From positions 1 to 56,483 of the IMG/VR virus record IMGVR_UViG_3300031227_000050: a stretch of DNA of 56,483 bases; one strand, 5' to 3'. The position numbers and the translations under genes were made by a program. Source of the stretch: a virus. This document shows positions 48,553-55,795 of this stretch, piece after piece (positions within the stretch are counted from its first letter, which is position 1; each line of letters opens with the position of its first letter). The notes under the pieces are model-generated. The model was not told where the DNA came from. It made no database searches and worked only from the letters and a program-made list of their open reading frames with translations.

Positions 48553-48815
48553 CAAGGATTTATATACATTGGAATAAATAACAGACGTTTCAGGTCATCC
48601 AGCGAACTCCCAATGGCTATACCGATAGCAAAGGCAGTCATAATTAGGATGAGAGTTAAAATAGAAAAGGTTGTGCCTGTGTTATGTATATTAACTGTAC
48701 ACGGTGGGTAACTATGTATGATATCTAACACTTTAGTTTGTAACAGTTTATATCCCATGCTTGTTGGTGGACGCTTTTCTGGGAATATATTTTTGACTTT
48801 GTCGTATAAATTCAT
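48549..48815 (-). CDS. small membrane protein
   Basis: An 88-residue protein. A hydrophobic helix (ILTLILIMTAFAIGIAIGSS) lies at about residues 52-71. The N-terminal half is polar. GGAGGTACAGTCTT precedes the ATG. The stop overlaps the -35 box of the tRNA promoter. Confidence 0.58.
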   Translation of the reverse strand: MNLYDKVKNIFPEKRPPTSMGYKLLQTKVLDIIHSYPPCTVNIHNTGTTFSILTLILIMTAFAIGIAIGSSLDDLKRLLFIPMYINPC

Positions 48816-49092
48816 AAGACTGTACCTCCGTATGATTGACCCTTAAAGATTTAACAGGCCATAGATACCTTTGTCCGCCCATTTCAACTTCAATCTTTTT
48901 ACCTGCTACAATCTGTCCCATGTGGATAAACATTATGGTATCTATTCTGCCAGAAGTAGACCCTAGTATGGTAATTTTACTACCATTGAGCAGGAGAAAA
49001 TCCTGTTCACCTATTTGGAAAAACTTTATACCATTAATTTCTAAAGGGCTACTTAACATAATGGCCACTGACAGTAATATACCATACACCAT
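48748..49092 (-). CDS. hypothetical exported or membrane protein
   Basis: A 114-residue protein. Residues 1-15 (VYGILLSVAIMLSS) look like a signal or anchor, followed by a beta-rich domain. It overlaps the small membrane gene by 68 bases in another frame; both have ribosome binding sites. Confidence 0.55.
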   Translation of the reverse strand: MVYGILLSVAIMLSSPLEINGIKFFQIGEQDFLLLNGSKITILGSTSGRIDTIMFIHMGQIVAGKKIEVEMGGQRYLWPVKSLRVNHTEVQSYEFIRQSQKYIPRKASTNKHGI

Positions 49093-49583
49093 CAGGCTAT
49101 CCTACCTAAACCCAGCGGCATTGTCCAATTTTCATAATCTAAGTAGTGTTCTATTACATGAAAACCCATTGGTTCACCTATGCGTACAGTCTGATAAATA
49201 TGGTCGGGACGCCGCCACCCTGGGTCTATGCCTAAAGCCTTAGCCCATGCCTTGCGCACTACACTAACACAATTTTCTCCAAGTGTTTGTCTGCGCCAGA
49301 ACATAAATACGGAGGCTAACTTGCGGTATGGTTTACCGACTAGATTGTAAGCTACTATGGAGGCATCATAAGCTATACCACTATCAAAATATCGTATGAC
49401 CTTATACTCTGGATATCTTAATCTAAACTTTTTTATTTCTACAGCAATGACTTTATTGGGACCAGCTTGGGCTTCAATTATGTAGTCGCCGGCACTAATA
49501 GATGCATGGTTCCAGTAACCTGGTGTGTCGTTACCGACTTCGTCAGTGTTACGGGTTATGATTATGTCACCTGATTGGTTCAT
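49092..49583 (-). CDS. permuted NlpC/P60 (YiiX-like) papain-fold hydrolase
   Basis: A 163-residue protein. GDIIITRN and YWNHASISAGDYI give the His in the first half, and GENCVSVVRKAW the Cys in the second. The His-Cys order is the permuted papain arrangement, as in 17541-18173. Likely an amidase or peptidase acting at the envelope. Confidence 0.7.
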   Translation of the reverse strand: MNQSGDIIITRNTDEVGNDTPGYWNHASISAGDYIIEAQAGPNKVIAVEIKKFRLRYPEYKVIRYFDSGIAYDASIVAYNLVGKPYRKLASVFMFWRRQTLGENCVSVVRKAWAKALGIDPGWRRPDHIYQTVRIGEPMGFHVIEHYLDYENWTMPLGLGRIA

Positions 49584-50208
49584 TAAGATATTCCTGTACT
49601 AAAGTTAGCGCTCTTTGTTTATCATCTAAACGAGATATATAATTTGCATGAAATAGTACCATATTATTTGGTATAAAATCAACAATATTGTCTAGAGGTT
49701 TATATTTTTTATGTATAAATTCTATATTCCAAAATTGTTCTTTAGGAAGTAAGAACCCGTTTATAGTATGCCATAATGCTTGTAACGCTGCTTGGTCATG
49801 TAATGTTTGATTTTTAGTTGGGGTAAGCCTTATAGCTTTGTCAAACATTTGTACAAGTTTGGTTGTACATTTCAACATCATAAAACCAGAACACATTTTT
49901 TCACAATCCCTTGATGCTACTACGTCATACTCATAATAGGGTTCTAGATATGGTTTTAAATAATTAACACAAAATAATATATCACTATCAATCCACAATA
50001 TATTAGTACTCAGATTTTTACAAACATAATGTCTAATCATTTCCAATTTAAACTTAGCTATCTTCCAAAAGTCTCCTTCGGCATGATTACCACCAAAATA
50101 TTTATCATAATATATTGTTGTTAATTGAATGTCTTGCGGAATAGAAGGTATCAAAAATTTGTGTAGCATTGAAGCATGACTAGTAGTATATAATGTATAT
50201 GCTTTCAT
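49567..50208 (-). CDS. nucleotide-diphospho-sugar transferase (GT-A fold)
   Basis: A 213-residue protein. NILWIDSDILF is the DxD-type metal site, CSGFMMLKC and TLHDQAALQAL are family signatures of a GT-A transferase. It would move a sugar from a nucleotide donor onto an acceptor. It starts the glycosyltransferase cluster 49567-53350. Confidence 0.72.
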   Translation of the reverse strand: MKAYTLYTTSHASMLHKFLIPSIPQDIQLTTIYYDKYFGGNHAEGDFWKIAKFKLEMIRHYVCKNLSTNILWIDSDILFCVNYLKPYLEPYYEYDVVASRDCEKMCSGFMMLKCTTKLVQMFDKAIRLTPTKNQTLHDQAALQALWHTINGFLLPKEQFWNIEFIHKKYKPLDNIVDFIPNNMVLFHANYISRLDDKQRALTLVQEYLNEPIR

Positions 50209-50969
50209 TTTATATCAACGTTGTTATGCCATATTGTATGAAGTGGTGGATAAATCCAAATCTTTTCTCCCAATAAACGAATTTGATTATGTAATCCTTT
50301 GTGTTCACACCACCCATCTTGTGGATAATATCCATCTAAACATTGTGATAATATATCCATTTTGTATAATGCAACACCGCCAAATGCAGACCATACTTCA
50401 ATAGGTTTATCATATTGAGTAAGAGAATTTAAACATGGATGCACTTTGAGAGCATGAGTCATAGCAGTCTTAGGCCAATTGGCAGTAAGTAGTTTGGTTT
50501 GATGGGATAATTGTAGAGCTAACCAATCGTAATAATATTGTTGACTCAAATCCTTACCGTTGGCAGTTAAAACAGCCCAGTTTAAATCAATGGGTTGAAA
50601 GAGAGAATCTAAACAAAAATATTTTAAGTCTAAATCTATAACTAATACGTAATCAAAATCTAGTTGATGTTGTATAATATATTGAAAGGTTTGGTTTCTA
50701 GCATCAGCAATACGTTACAATCTATTATTACTAATACCTGTATTATTATAAGTGGTAAACAATGTTTCTGAAACAATAGTAATATGTGGTAACTTTTGTA
50801 TTGTTTGTAATACCCTTTTAGTGTAATCTATAGAATCATTTTCATAGATAAACAAATGATATGTTGTTGTGTATTTTTCTAATACTTTTAAGAGTTTAAG
50901 AATCTTGGTTTTTAAATATAATAGATTTGGTGCCGCGTTTCTTAATATACTAATAGCTAAAACGTTCAT
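50205..50969 (-). pseudogene. glycosyltransferase with in-frame TAA
   Basis: One frame of 254 codons is cut by a single TAA at 50715-50717. The N-terminal part (FIYENDSIDYTKRVL) and the C-terminal part (VIDLDLKYFCLD, WCEHKGLHNQIRLLG) read as halves of one GT-A-like transferase. The C-terminal half lacks an ATG start. Either a recent nonsense mutation or recoding. Confidence 0.7.
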
Positions 50970-51727
50970 AATTGTGTTATGATAGCATTTGATGTTATGT
51001 TATCAGTAGCTATAAAAGTTTGATTTTTATTATCTATAAGATGTGTAGCACAACCCAAGATGGTTGCCCACCAACTAAATGTACTTCTATATGATACTAT
51101 AGTTGTAGATTCTGCTAATCTATACCAAGCATCAATCCACGAAGAAGTATGATATATAGGTAAATCATAACAATTGCGAATGGTTTTTATAATAAAATGA
51201 TTGGGGTCATCAGTAATAATTTCGGTTGGTATAGAAAGGTTTAATAAACGTATAGCTTGCTTAAAAAAACGAATTTTTTCTATAATATAATAATTATATC
51301 GTTTACGTACATAATATTGATGAGTATCGGTTAATCTAATATGTATGACATTTCTAAGTGTAGGTATTAATTTCTTTTTAGTAGTTAACCATGTTTTCAT
51401 TATAGGTCTGTTCGGTAATAAATTTTTATCGGCATCATAACCCATATAAACAATTGGTTGCGTTGGAGGGTGATTAAACGGTGGAAACTCCCAGTCTTTA
51501 TCTATTATTAAGGGTTCGCCGGTTAATATTCTACCACTTGGCCATTGTATATGATTAAAAATATATGGTAGGGTAAACTCTTTGGCGTGAATAACATTAC
51601 CATTTTTGTGTTGAGGATGTTGTCCGCCATGTACTAACTTTAAATTGTGTTTTGTAGCATAGTGTCTTACTAACATATATTGCCAAATTTGATTACCTAA
51701 ACCATTTTTAGTATATAATGTTATCAC
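50966..51727 (-). CDS. GT11-like (fucosyltransferase-type) glycosyltransferase
   Basis: A 253-residue protein. GLGNQIWQYMLVR is the N-terminal GT11 motif, VIHIRLTDTH fits the donor-binding HxRxxD-like block and STFSWWATILG the C-terminal motif. Family 11 enzymes add fucose in alpha-1,2 linkage. The target is unknown. Confidence 0.72.
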   Translation of the reverse strand: MITLYTKNGLGNQIWQYMLVRHYATKHNLKLVHGGQHPQHKNGNVIHAKEFTLPYIFNHIQWPSGRILTGEPLIIDKDWEFPPFNHPPTQPIVYMGYDADKNLLPNRPIMKTWLTTKKKLIPTLRNVIHIRLTDTHQYYVRKRYNYYIIEKIRFFKQAIRLLNLSIPTEIITDDPNHFIIKTIRNCYDLPIYHTSSWIDAWYRLAESTTIVSYRSTFSWWATILGCATHLIDNKNQTFIATDNITSNAIITQL

Positions 51728-52386
51728 AATAGTTGTTGTCCTCTATGCATAATTAAAGTACGCTCTCTTGCATGTTCTGGTCTTAAACATATAGCATGAG
51801 CATCTTCTCTATCTACCTCGTTGTCTATTATTGGTTTATGAACCCGGTTATTTTTTTTAACTATTGATTGAACTAAATAGCTAAAATAGATGTCTTCATG
51901 ATAATTTTGTTTTATGTCTTGTGTAATATTTTCGGTTAACATATGTTGCAACATATAGTATACATAGTTCTTATGGGACATAGATGCTCTACATCCAACT
52001 ATGTCCACTTCGGCTTCTTTACACTCTACAAAAATAGCATATGTATTATCTGGTTTGGGAACCCTACCCCAAAAACCATGAAGAATAGTATCATCTTCTA
52101 ACCAATGGTTGTAAAGAAGCTGAATATTTTCCATTGGTATAAAAGCATCATCATCAACAAATAATAAACAATCGGTTGTAGAATGTAAGGCCGCCAGCCA
52201 TCTAGATGGCATACCAATATCCACAGGAGGATTAATAACAATAGCTTTTGAATGTTGAATATTTATCTTAACAGAGCTATTATTCCAAATGATAACCTCT
52301 TTAACAATAGGAAATTGTAAATATTTACCGGCTCTATATTTAAGTTTTAGATGCCGTTTCCAGTTTAACATAACTAAACTTAACAT
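51724..52386 (-). CDS. glycosyltransferase, exostosin-C/GT64-like
   Basis: A 220-residue protein. CLLFVDDDAFI is a DDD metal motif, and EVIIWNNSS and FWGRVPKP resemble GT64 enzymes. It continues the sugar-transfer cluster and overlaps its neighbour by four bases. Confidence 0.65.
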   Translation of the reverse strand: MLSLVMLNWKRHLKLKYRAGKYLQFPIVKEVIIWNNSSVKINIQHSKAIVINPPVDIGMPSRWLAALHSTTDCLLFVDDDAFIPMENIQLLYNHWLEDDTILHGFWGRVPKPDNTYAIFVECKEAEVDIVGCRASMSHKNYVYYMLQHMLTENITQDIKQNYHEDIYFSYLVQSIVKKNNRVHKPIIDNEVDREDAHAICLRPEHARERTLIMHRGQQLL

Positions 52387-52426
52387 ATGAATATTCTCTC
52401 GACTATTTTGTTTTTAAATCAACTAG

Positions 52427-52500
52427 TGGGCAATACTGGACTCGAACCAGTGGTCCCTAGTGTGTTGGACTAGTGCTTTAACCATCTAAGCTAATCGCCC
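52427..52500 (-). tRNA. tRNA with anticodon AAC (Val) and C33
   Basis: Acceptor GGGCGAT/ATTGCCC, anticodon arm CTAGT-CCAACAC-ACTAG, T arm ACTGG-TTCGAGT-CCAGT, discriminator A. The base before the anticodon is C rather than the near-universal U33. Confidence 0.8.
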
Positions 52501-52647
52501 TTGCCTGTGGGGTATAATCAGACCTATCTGAGTACCCCTTTAGGGAACGGTTATCATTTCGACTCGGCTTCCCAAGGCAGCATTGCCCCACCTAGTGATA
52601 GTTTACAGACTTCACCAACGGTCTTTACTCACGAGGCTCATAATCAG
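52501..52647 (-). ncRNA. structured noncoding stretch between two tRNAs
   Basis: No gene fits. Perfect nested stems occur: GGGGTA/TACCCC (52509-52514 with 52533-52538) around TCAGA/TCTGA, GGGAA/TTCCC (52543-52547 with 52569-52573) and GGCA/TGCC (52576-52587). A GGTGA/TCACT hairpin also lies within it. It may be a spacer RNA processed with the tRNAs or a separate RNA. Confidence 0.45.
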
Positions 52648-52719
52648 TGCGCCATAAGAGATTTGAACTCTTACAAACTGCTTGGAAGGCAGTTATGCTA
52701 CCATTAACATCAATGACGC
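52648..52719 (-). tRNA. tRNA-Gly (anticodon TCC)
   Basis: Acceptor GCGTCAT/ATGGCGC, anticodon arm ACTGC-CTTCCAA-GCAGT, T arm AAGAG-TTCAAAT-CTCTT, discriminator A. It lies one base after the stop of 52721-53350. Confidence 0.9.
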
Positions 52720-52720
52720 A

Positions 52721-53350
52721 TTATTTTCTACCCTTATGATGAACCCACATAGGCCCAACATGAATAGAAAATGTAAACAGTGGTATTCTAGTAGCAAAAT
52801 AATCATTCGCAAAAATAGCATCATCTAAACCAGCGTGGTCAGAGTATGCTGGATATCTAGTACAAAAAGAACTGTGCCACATTTGAAAGTAGCCTACGAA
52901 CCAATCCACATGTGTGAAGTCCTCTATAGAGTATGTACACTTATTGGCAAAAAAATCCGCCAATTCTTTGTCATTATTGAGCAAAAGTCTCCCCCGTACA
53001 CTGTACAGGGCAAACTTATTGAGGGGTGTGGCTAATTCAATCGCCTCTTTAAAGCCAATTGGCAACAGAATAGTGTCCGCATCAAGCTGAACTAACCAAC
53101 CGTCTTTGTCACAGGCGTCTAAACCATCATTAATAGCGCGGCCCTTAGCAAAGTCCGCGCCATCTTCGTGTAGTTTAGTTGTTGTAACACACTCTAGGTT
53201 ATTCTTTTCACACAGCCGCCGAGTTGTAGTGTCATTGGGGTCTGTAACGATTATCCAACGGTCAAAACACTGGCGATTTCTTTCCATACCAAGCGTAAGA
53301 TAGTCTGAGTAGTTTTCACAAACTGTTACAGCTTCTATCTTAGTGTTCAT
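52721..53350 (-). CDS. glycosyltransferase-like protein (GT2-type)
   Basis: A 209-residue protein. WIIVTDPND, CDKDGWLVQLDADTILLP with a D-x-D motif and a C-terminal HVGPMWVHHKG fit a GT-A transferase of the kind common in phages. The start is ATG at 53350 with TAGGTAAG upstream; the GTG at 53359 is an alternative. Confidence 0.7.
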   Translation of the reverse strand: MNTKIEAVTVCENYSDYLTLGMERNRQCFDRWIIVTDPNDTTTRRLCEKNNLECVTTTKLHEDGADFAKGRAINDGLDACDKDGWLVQLDADTILLPIGFKEAIELATPLNKFALYSVRGRLLLNNDKELADFFANKCTYSIEDFTHVDWFVGYFQMWHSSFCTRYPAYSDHAGLDDAIFANDYFATRIPLFTFSIHVGPMWVHHKGRK

Positions 53351-53487
53351 AGTAAACACTTACCTATATAGTTGCCCACCAACATACCAACGGCAAATAC
53401 GCTGGCCACGATGACCACCAGACTACCTAAGATACCCGGACCCCCTTTGAATAAAACATCATCTGGTTCTGGGAATACAAATGCCAT
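53347..53487 (-). CDS. 46-residue membrane protein
   Basis: A 46-codon gene with GAGGCTTAGTA before the ATG and an ATGA overlap with the glycosyltransferase. A hydrophobic helix (GSLVVIVASVFAVGMLVG) covers the second half. A 13-codon frame (53497-53538, MPVLWAIVGTTIF) upstream may be a leader peptide. Confidence 0.55.
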   Translation of the reverse strand: MAFVFPEPDDVLFKGGPGILGSLVVIVASVFAVGMLVGNYIGKCLL

Positions 53488-53539
53488 TACTAAGCCTCAA
53501 AATATAGTTGTTCCTACTATCGCCCAAAGTACTGGCATT

Positions 53540-53764
53540 TTAGTAACCCTTATGAAAAATTAACAGATTGACTATAATATTTGTTATCAAGCTGATGTAT
53601 GGGATGTCTCTAAAATGATTAAGAAACACCATCAACAAACCAAATGAAGACCAAGCTGTGACGATGCCCCCATAAATAATAAACCCTTCGTTCGTTTGCC
53701 TATAGAGTGTCCATAACCCAGCAATGAAATATAGCATTAAAAACAGTGTAGTGTATACTTCCAT
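53540..53764 (-). CDS. small membrane protein
   Basis: A 74-residue protein with about three hydrophobic segments (LFLMLYFIAGLW, GGIVTAWSSFGLLMVFL, ISLITNIIVNLLIF). Function unknown. Confidence 0.6.
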   Translation of the reverse strand: MEVYTTLFLMLYFIAGLWTLYRQTNEGFIIYGGIVTAWSSFGLLMVFLNHFRDIPYISLITNIIVNLLIFHKGY

Positions 53765-53788
53765 ATTTTCTCCTGCTAAATTACTAAG

Positions 53789-53860
53789 TAGCCCGTGGGG
53801 GAATCGAACCCAAGCCTAGCAGAGTTTCGTAGACTCCGTACCCAATCCATAGGACAGGCC
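53789..53860 (-). tRNA. tRNA-Arg (anticodon ACG)
   Basis: Acceptor GGCCTGT/ACGGGCT, anticodon arm GGAGT-CTACGAA-ACTCT, T arm TTGGG-TTCGATT-CCCCC, discriminator A. No CCA is encoded. Confidence 0.88.
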
Positions 53861-53865
53861 AAAAG

Positions 53866-53936
53866 AGGCGCTAGAAAGAATTGAACTTTCACGTTCTGTG
53901 TTGCAGACAGAAATCCTCATACCAAAGGATAGCGCC
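53866..53936 (-). tRNA. tRNA-Cys (anticodon GCA)
   Basis: Acceptor GGCGCTA/TAGCGCC, anticodon arm TCTGT-CTGCAAC-ACAGA, T loop TTCAATT, discriminator T as usual for Cys. No CCA is encoded. Confidence 0.9.
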
Positions 53937-53940
53937 AGTA

Positions 53941-53981
53941 CGGGTTTTTGTGGACACTGGTTGCAAAACCCGCGAAACCAG
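53941..53981 (-). ncRNA. H-type pseudoknot, copy 1
   Basis: On the minus strand CTGGTT pairs with AACCAG and CGGGTTTT pairs with AAAACCCG in interleaved order, giving a classic H-type pseudoknot. It sits five bases after tRNA-Cys. A related copy lies at 55175-55210. Confidence 0.6.
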
Positions 53982-53997
53982 CAATGATATACGTCTT

Positions 53998-54059
53998 ACT
54001 CAAGTACAGGGAGTCGAACCCCACGTATTGTCCATCATTTAGGTAGCGTCCTACCTTAG
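53998..54059 (-). tRNA. tRNA-like element (T arm without a full cloverleaf)
   Basis: A TTCGACT T-loop with short stems and a loosely paired acceptor (CTAAGGTA with TACTTGAG) is present. Only about 28 bases lie between acceptor and T arm, and they form one hairpin (AGGTAG/CTACCT). No anticodon arm is visible. Likely a tRNA remnant. Confidence 0.4.
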
Positions 54060-54132
54060 TGGCCCCATAGGGATTCGAACCCTAACCCCACGGTTTAAAA
54101 GACCGGAATGCTTCCATTGACACCATAGAGCC
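54060..54132 (-). tRNA. tRNA-Lys (anticodon TTT)
   Basis: Acceptor GGCTCTA/TGGGGCC (with G-U pairs), anticodon arm CCGGT-CTTTTAA-ACCGT, T arm TAGGG-TTCGAAT-CCCTA, discriminator A. No CCA is encoded. Confidence 0.9.
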
Positions 54133-54134
54133 AT

Positions 54135-54335
54135 CTATCTGTTCTTTATCTTTGTACCGATGTATCTTCCAAAAAGTACTATACATGCTGGTAGCCATAA
54201 TACAGAAATAAATATTGCTACTTCTATTTCTACATTATCGTCCTCTGCAAATACACTAAATATACCAAAAAATATTATACCTAGTATTACGTAACTCAAA
54301 ACTACTATTACATATATTTGGAGTAATGGGTCCAT
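54135..54335 (-). CDS. small membrane protein
   Basis: A 66-residue protein with two transmembrane helices separated by an acidic loop (AEDDNVEIE). Function unknown. It ends two bases before tRNA-Lys. Confidence 0.6.
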   Translation of the reverse strand: MDPLLQIYVIVVLSYVILGIIFFGIFSVFAEDDNVEIEVAIFISVLWLPACIVLFGRYIGTKIKNR

Positions 54336-54343
54336 TAGTTTGA

Positions 54344-54646
54344 CTACCTTATTCTTAGGTCTAAATGGGGAATTTGATATGTAGGAGGACCATAGTACGG
54401 CATTCCATAAGGTCTAATCTCTAAATGGAAATTGGGAATTTGATATATTCTGGGAGCATAATAGGGCATTCTATGATGCCTATAAGGAGGAGCTATATAA
54501 ATATTACCTCTGCCCTCATTGTATGCTCTATTTCTATCACGAATATCTTGATTAAGATTATAATGATAGTGTATACCATATCTGTGAGCCGTAGCGGTGG
54601 AGACTAGGTACACAAAAATCACCAAAGCTAATACGATTCTTTTCAT
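54344..54646 (-). CDS. secreted His/Tyr/Pro-rich repeat protein
   Basis: A 100-residue protein. Residues 1-20 form a signal peptide. The rest has two near-identical units (YYAPRIYQIPNFHLEIRPYG and YYGPPTYQIPHLDLRIR) and is rich in His, Tyr and Pro. It could bind metal or surfaces. No homolog known to me. Confidence 0.62.
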   Translation of the reverse strand: MKRIVLALVIFVYLVSTATAHRYGIHYHYNLNQDIRDRNRAYNEGRGNIYIAPPYRHHRMPYYAPRIYQIPNFHLEIRPYGMPYYGPPTYQIPHLDLRIR

Positions 54647-54657
54647 GGTTTTAATCT

Positions 54658-54951
54658 CTATTTGTTATTATTTGGATACATCACTGATGTTATTGTACAC
54701 ACAAGACCAGTTACAAATGACAATATTGTAGTAAAAACGATACTTGTTGTTAAACTTTGTGACCAAGTTACTATTGTGGTTTCAATTATACTGTGTGTTT
54801 TTAAAGTATATACACCTCTAATCACAGTACCTTGAAACATTTCAGGTGAACCATACGCATAGGTATATTGTCCCACCATGGGTAGTATACACACAAGTAA
54901 TAGTAATACCATACCTACACTGAATAAACATATCCTACAAAAAGCACACAT
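54658..54951 (-). CDS. membrane protein
   Basis: A 97-residue protein with two hydrophobic helices (residues 8-27 and about 66-88) around a polar loop. The N-terminus has two Cys residues. AAAGGAG precedes the ATG. Function unknown. Confidence 0.6.
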   Translation of the reverse strand: MCAFCRICLFSVGMVLLLLVCILPMVGQYTYAYGSPEMFQGTVIRGVYTLKTHSIIETTIVTWSQSLTTSIVFTTILSFVTGLVCTITSVMYPNNNK

Positions 54952-54983
54952 TAATTATAAGCTCCTTTGTACATATTCCCAAG

Positions 54984-55069
54984 TTGTATAGGTGGGAGTC
55001 GAACCCACATTGTGTAGGGGCTTGCGATTTCTCGCTACCTTTATTACCGTTGCCATTACTTACTACACA
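54984..55069 (-). tRNA. tRNA-like element with GNRA hairpin
   Basis: A T arm GTGGG-TTCGACT-CCCAC and an acceptor (TGTGTAG with CTATACA) are present. No anticodon arm fits; instead there is a GCGA-GAAA-TCGC hairpin, and TGTGTAG is also perfectly complementary to an internal CTACACA. Either a rearranged tRNA or another RNA. Confidence 0.4.
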
Positions 55070-55088
55070 ACACATCTCGTCTCGTCAG

Positions 55089-55161
55089 TGGGTCCACTCA
55101 GAATCGAACTGAAATCTACTGGTTAAGAGCCAGCTATTCTAAACCGTTGAACTATAGACCC
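55089..55161 (-). tRNA. tRNA-Lys (anticodon CTT)
   Basis: Acceptor GGGTCTA/TGGACCC, anticodon arm GCTGG-CTCTTAA-CCAGT, T arm TTCAG-TTCGATT-CTGAG, discriminator A. No CCA is encoded. Confidence 0.9.
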
Positions 55162-55174
55162 GTAGGTTAGTTTA

Positions 55175-55210
55175 TTTTAAACACTGGAAAACCCGCCTGT
55201 TTAAAACCAG
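55175..55210 (-). ncRNA. H-type pseudoknot, copy 2
   Basis: CTGG pairs with CCAG and TTTTAAAC pairs with GTTTAAAA in interleaved order on the minus strand. Shares the GCTGGTTT and GCGGGTTTT sequence with copy 1 at 53941 but uses a different second stem. The rest of 55211-55329 holds small hairpins (CCCC/GGGG, GGCA/TGCC) and no gene. Confidence 0.55.
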
Positions 55211-55329
55211 CAGTAATTTGGCATTAAAAGTGCCTAGTCTATATATTACCTAGTTTTGCAAAACATATGTCAGCAGACCCAACAGAGGTAACCCCGTGTA
55301 CTTAGGGGACATAATGACGCTTGACATAG

Positions 55330-55402
55330 TGGTGCGCCAGGGAGTCGGACCCTGTCATTTTGCTCATCAGGCAAAATTGCACTAAACCGGCGCACACGCA
55401 CC
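55330..55402 (-). tRNA. tRNA-Ile (anticodon GAT)
   Basis: Acceptor GGTGCGT/GCGCACC, D arm GCGC/GTGC, anticodon arm TTTGC-CTGATGA-GCAAA, T arm CAGGG-TCCGACT-CCCTG, discriminator A. It lies just after the stop of 55405-55632. Confidence 0.9.
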
Positions 55403-55404
55403 TA

Positions 55405-55632
55405 TTACTTCCCTCTACTTAGTGTAGCTAAAAGTATCTTCAGAGAAGCTTCGTCAGAAAAACCCTCGTCTATTAAAGAGTCGTACACCTGACTAACAGC
55501 AGCGCTATACATATCAGTTAGACGTTTACCATAGGTTTTACCTAAAGATACAGTTGCATCCAACACCTTATCTATTTCTGCTTTGTTTTTTTCGTCTGTA
55601 AAAGCAGCTACTAATTGCATAATGTCATTCAT
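55405..55632 (-). CDS. hypothetical helical protein
   Basis: A 75-residue, all-helical protein (MNDIMQLVAAFTDEKNKAEI, DMYSAAVSQVYDSLIDEG). No family recognised. It starts with an ATGA-like overlap with the 56-residue gene and ends two bases before tRNA-Ile. Confidence 0.62.
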   Translation of the reverse strand: MNDIMQLVAAFTDEKNKAEIDKVLDATVSLGKTYGKRLTDMYSAAVSQVYDSLIDEGFSDEASLKILLATLSRGK

Positions 55633-55795
55633 GTTTATTCCTTTTTAGAGGTTCTATATAAGGCTTAATTAGTGGTACGGGTGTATCACCAAGCCTCCAA
55701 TCAATTTTATTATTGCGACTGTATATCCACCCTTTGATGAGATATGGAACACCGGGTTTCAATATCCAATAATCATATACTGAACCGGTTAACAT
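55625..55795 (-). CDS. 56-residue hypothetical protein
   Basis: A 56-codon gene starting at the TAATG junction with the LSM-like gene and ending inside the start of 55405-55632. The product (VYDYWILKPGVPYLIKGWIYS) is aromatic and polar. Function unknown. Confidence 0.58.
   Translation of the reverse strand: MLTGSVYDYWILKPGVPYLIKGWIYSRNNKIDWRLGDTPVPLIKPYIEPLKRNKHE

Noticed and set aside
50715-50717. Stop-codon reassignment in this phage
   Set aside because: Many genes end in TAA, TAG and TGA at sensible positions, so the in-frame TAA is an isolated lesion or recoding, not a code change.
55330-55395. D-armless tRNA-Ile
   Set aside because: Starting the tRNA at 55402 instead of inside the sequence restores a normal D arm and acceptor, so it is an ordinary tRNA.
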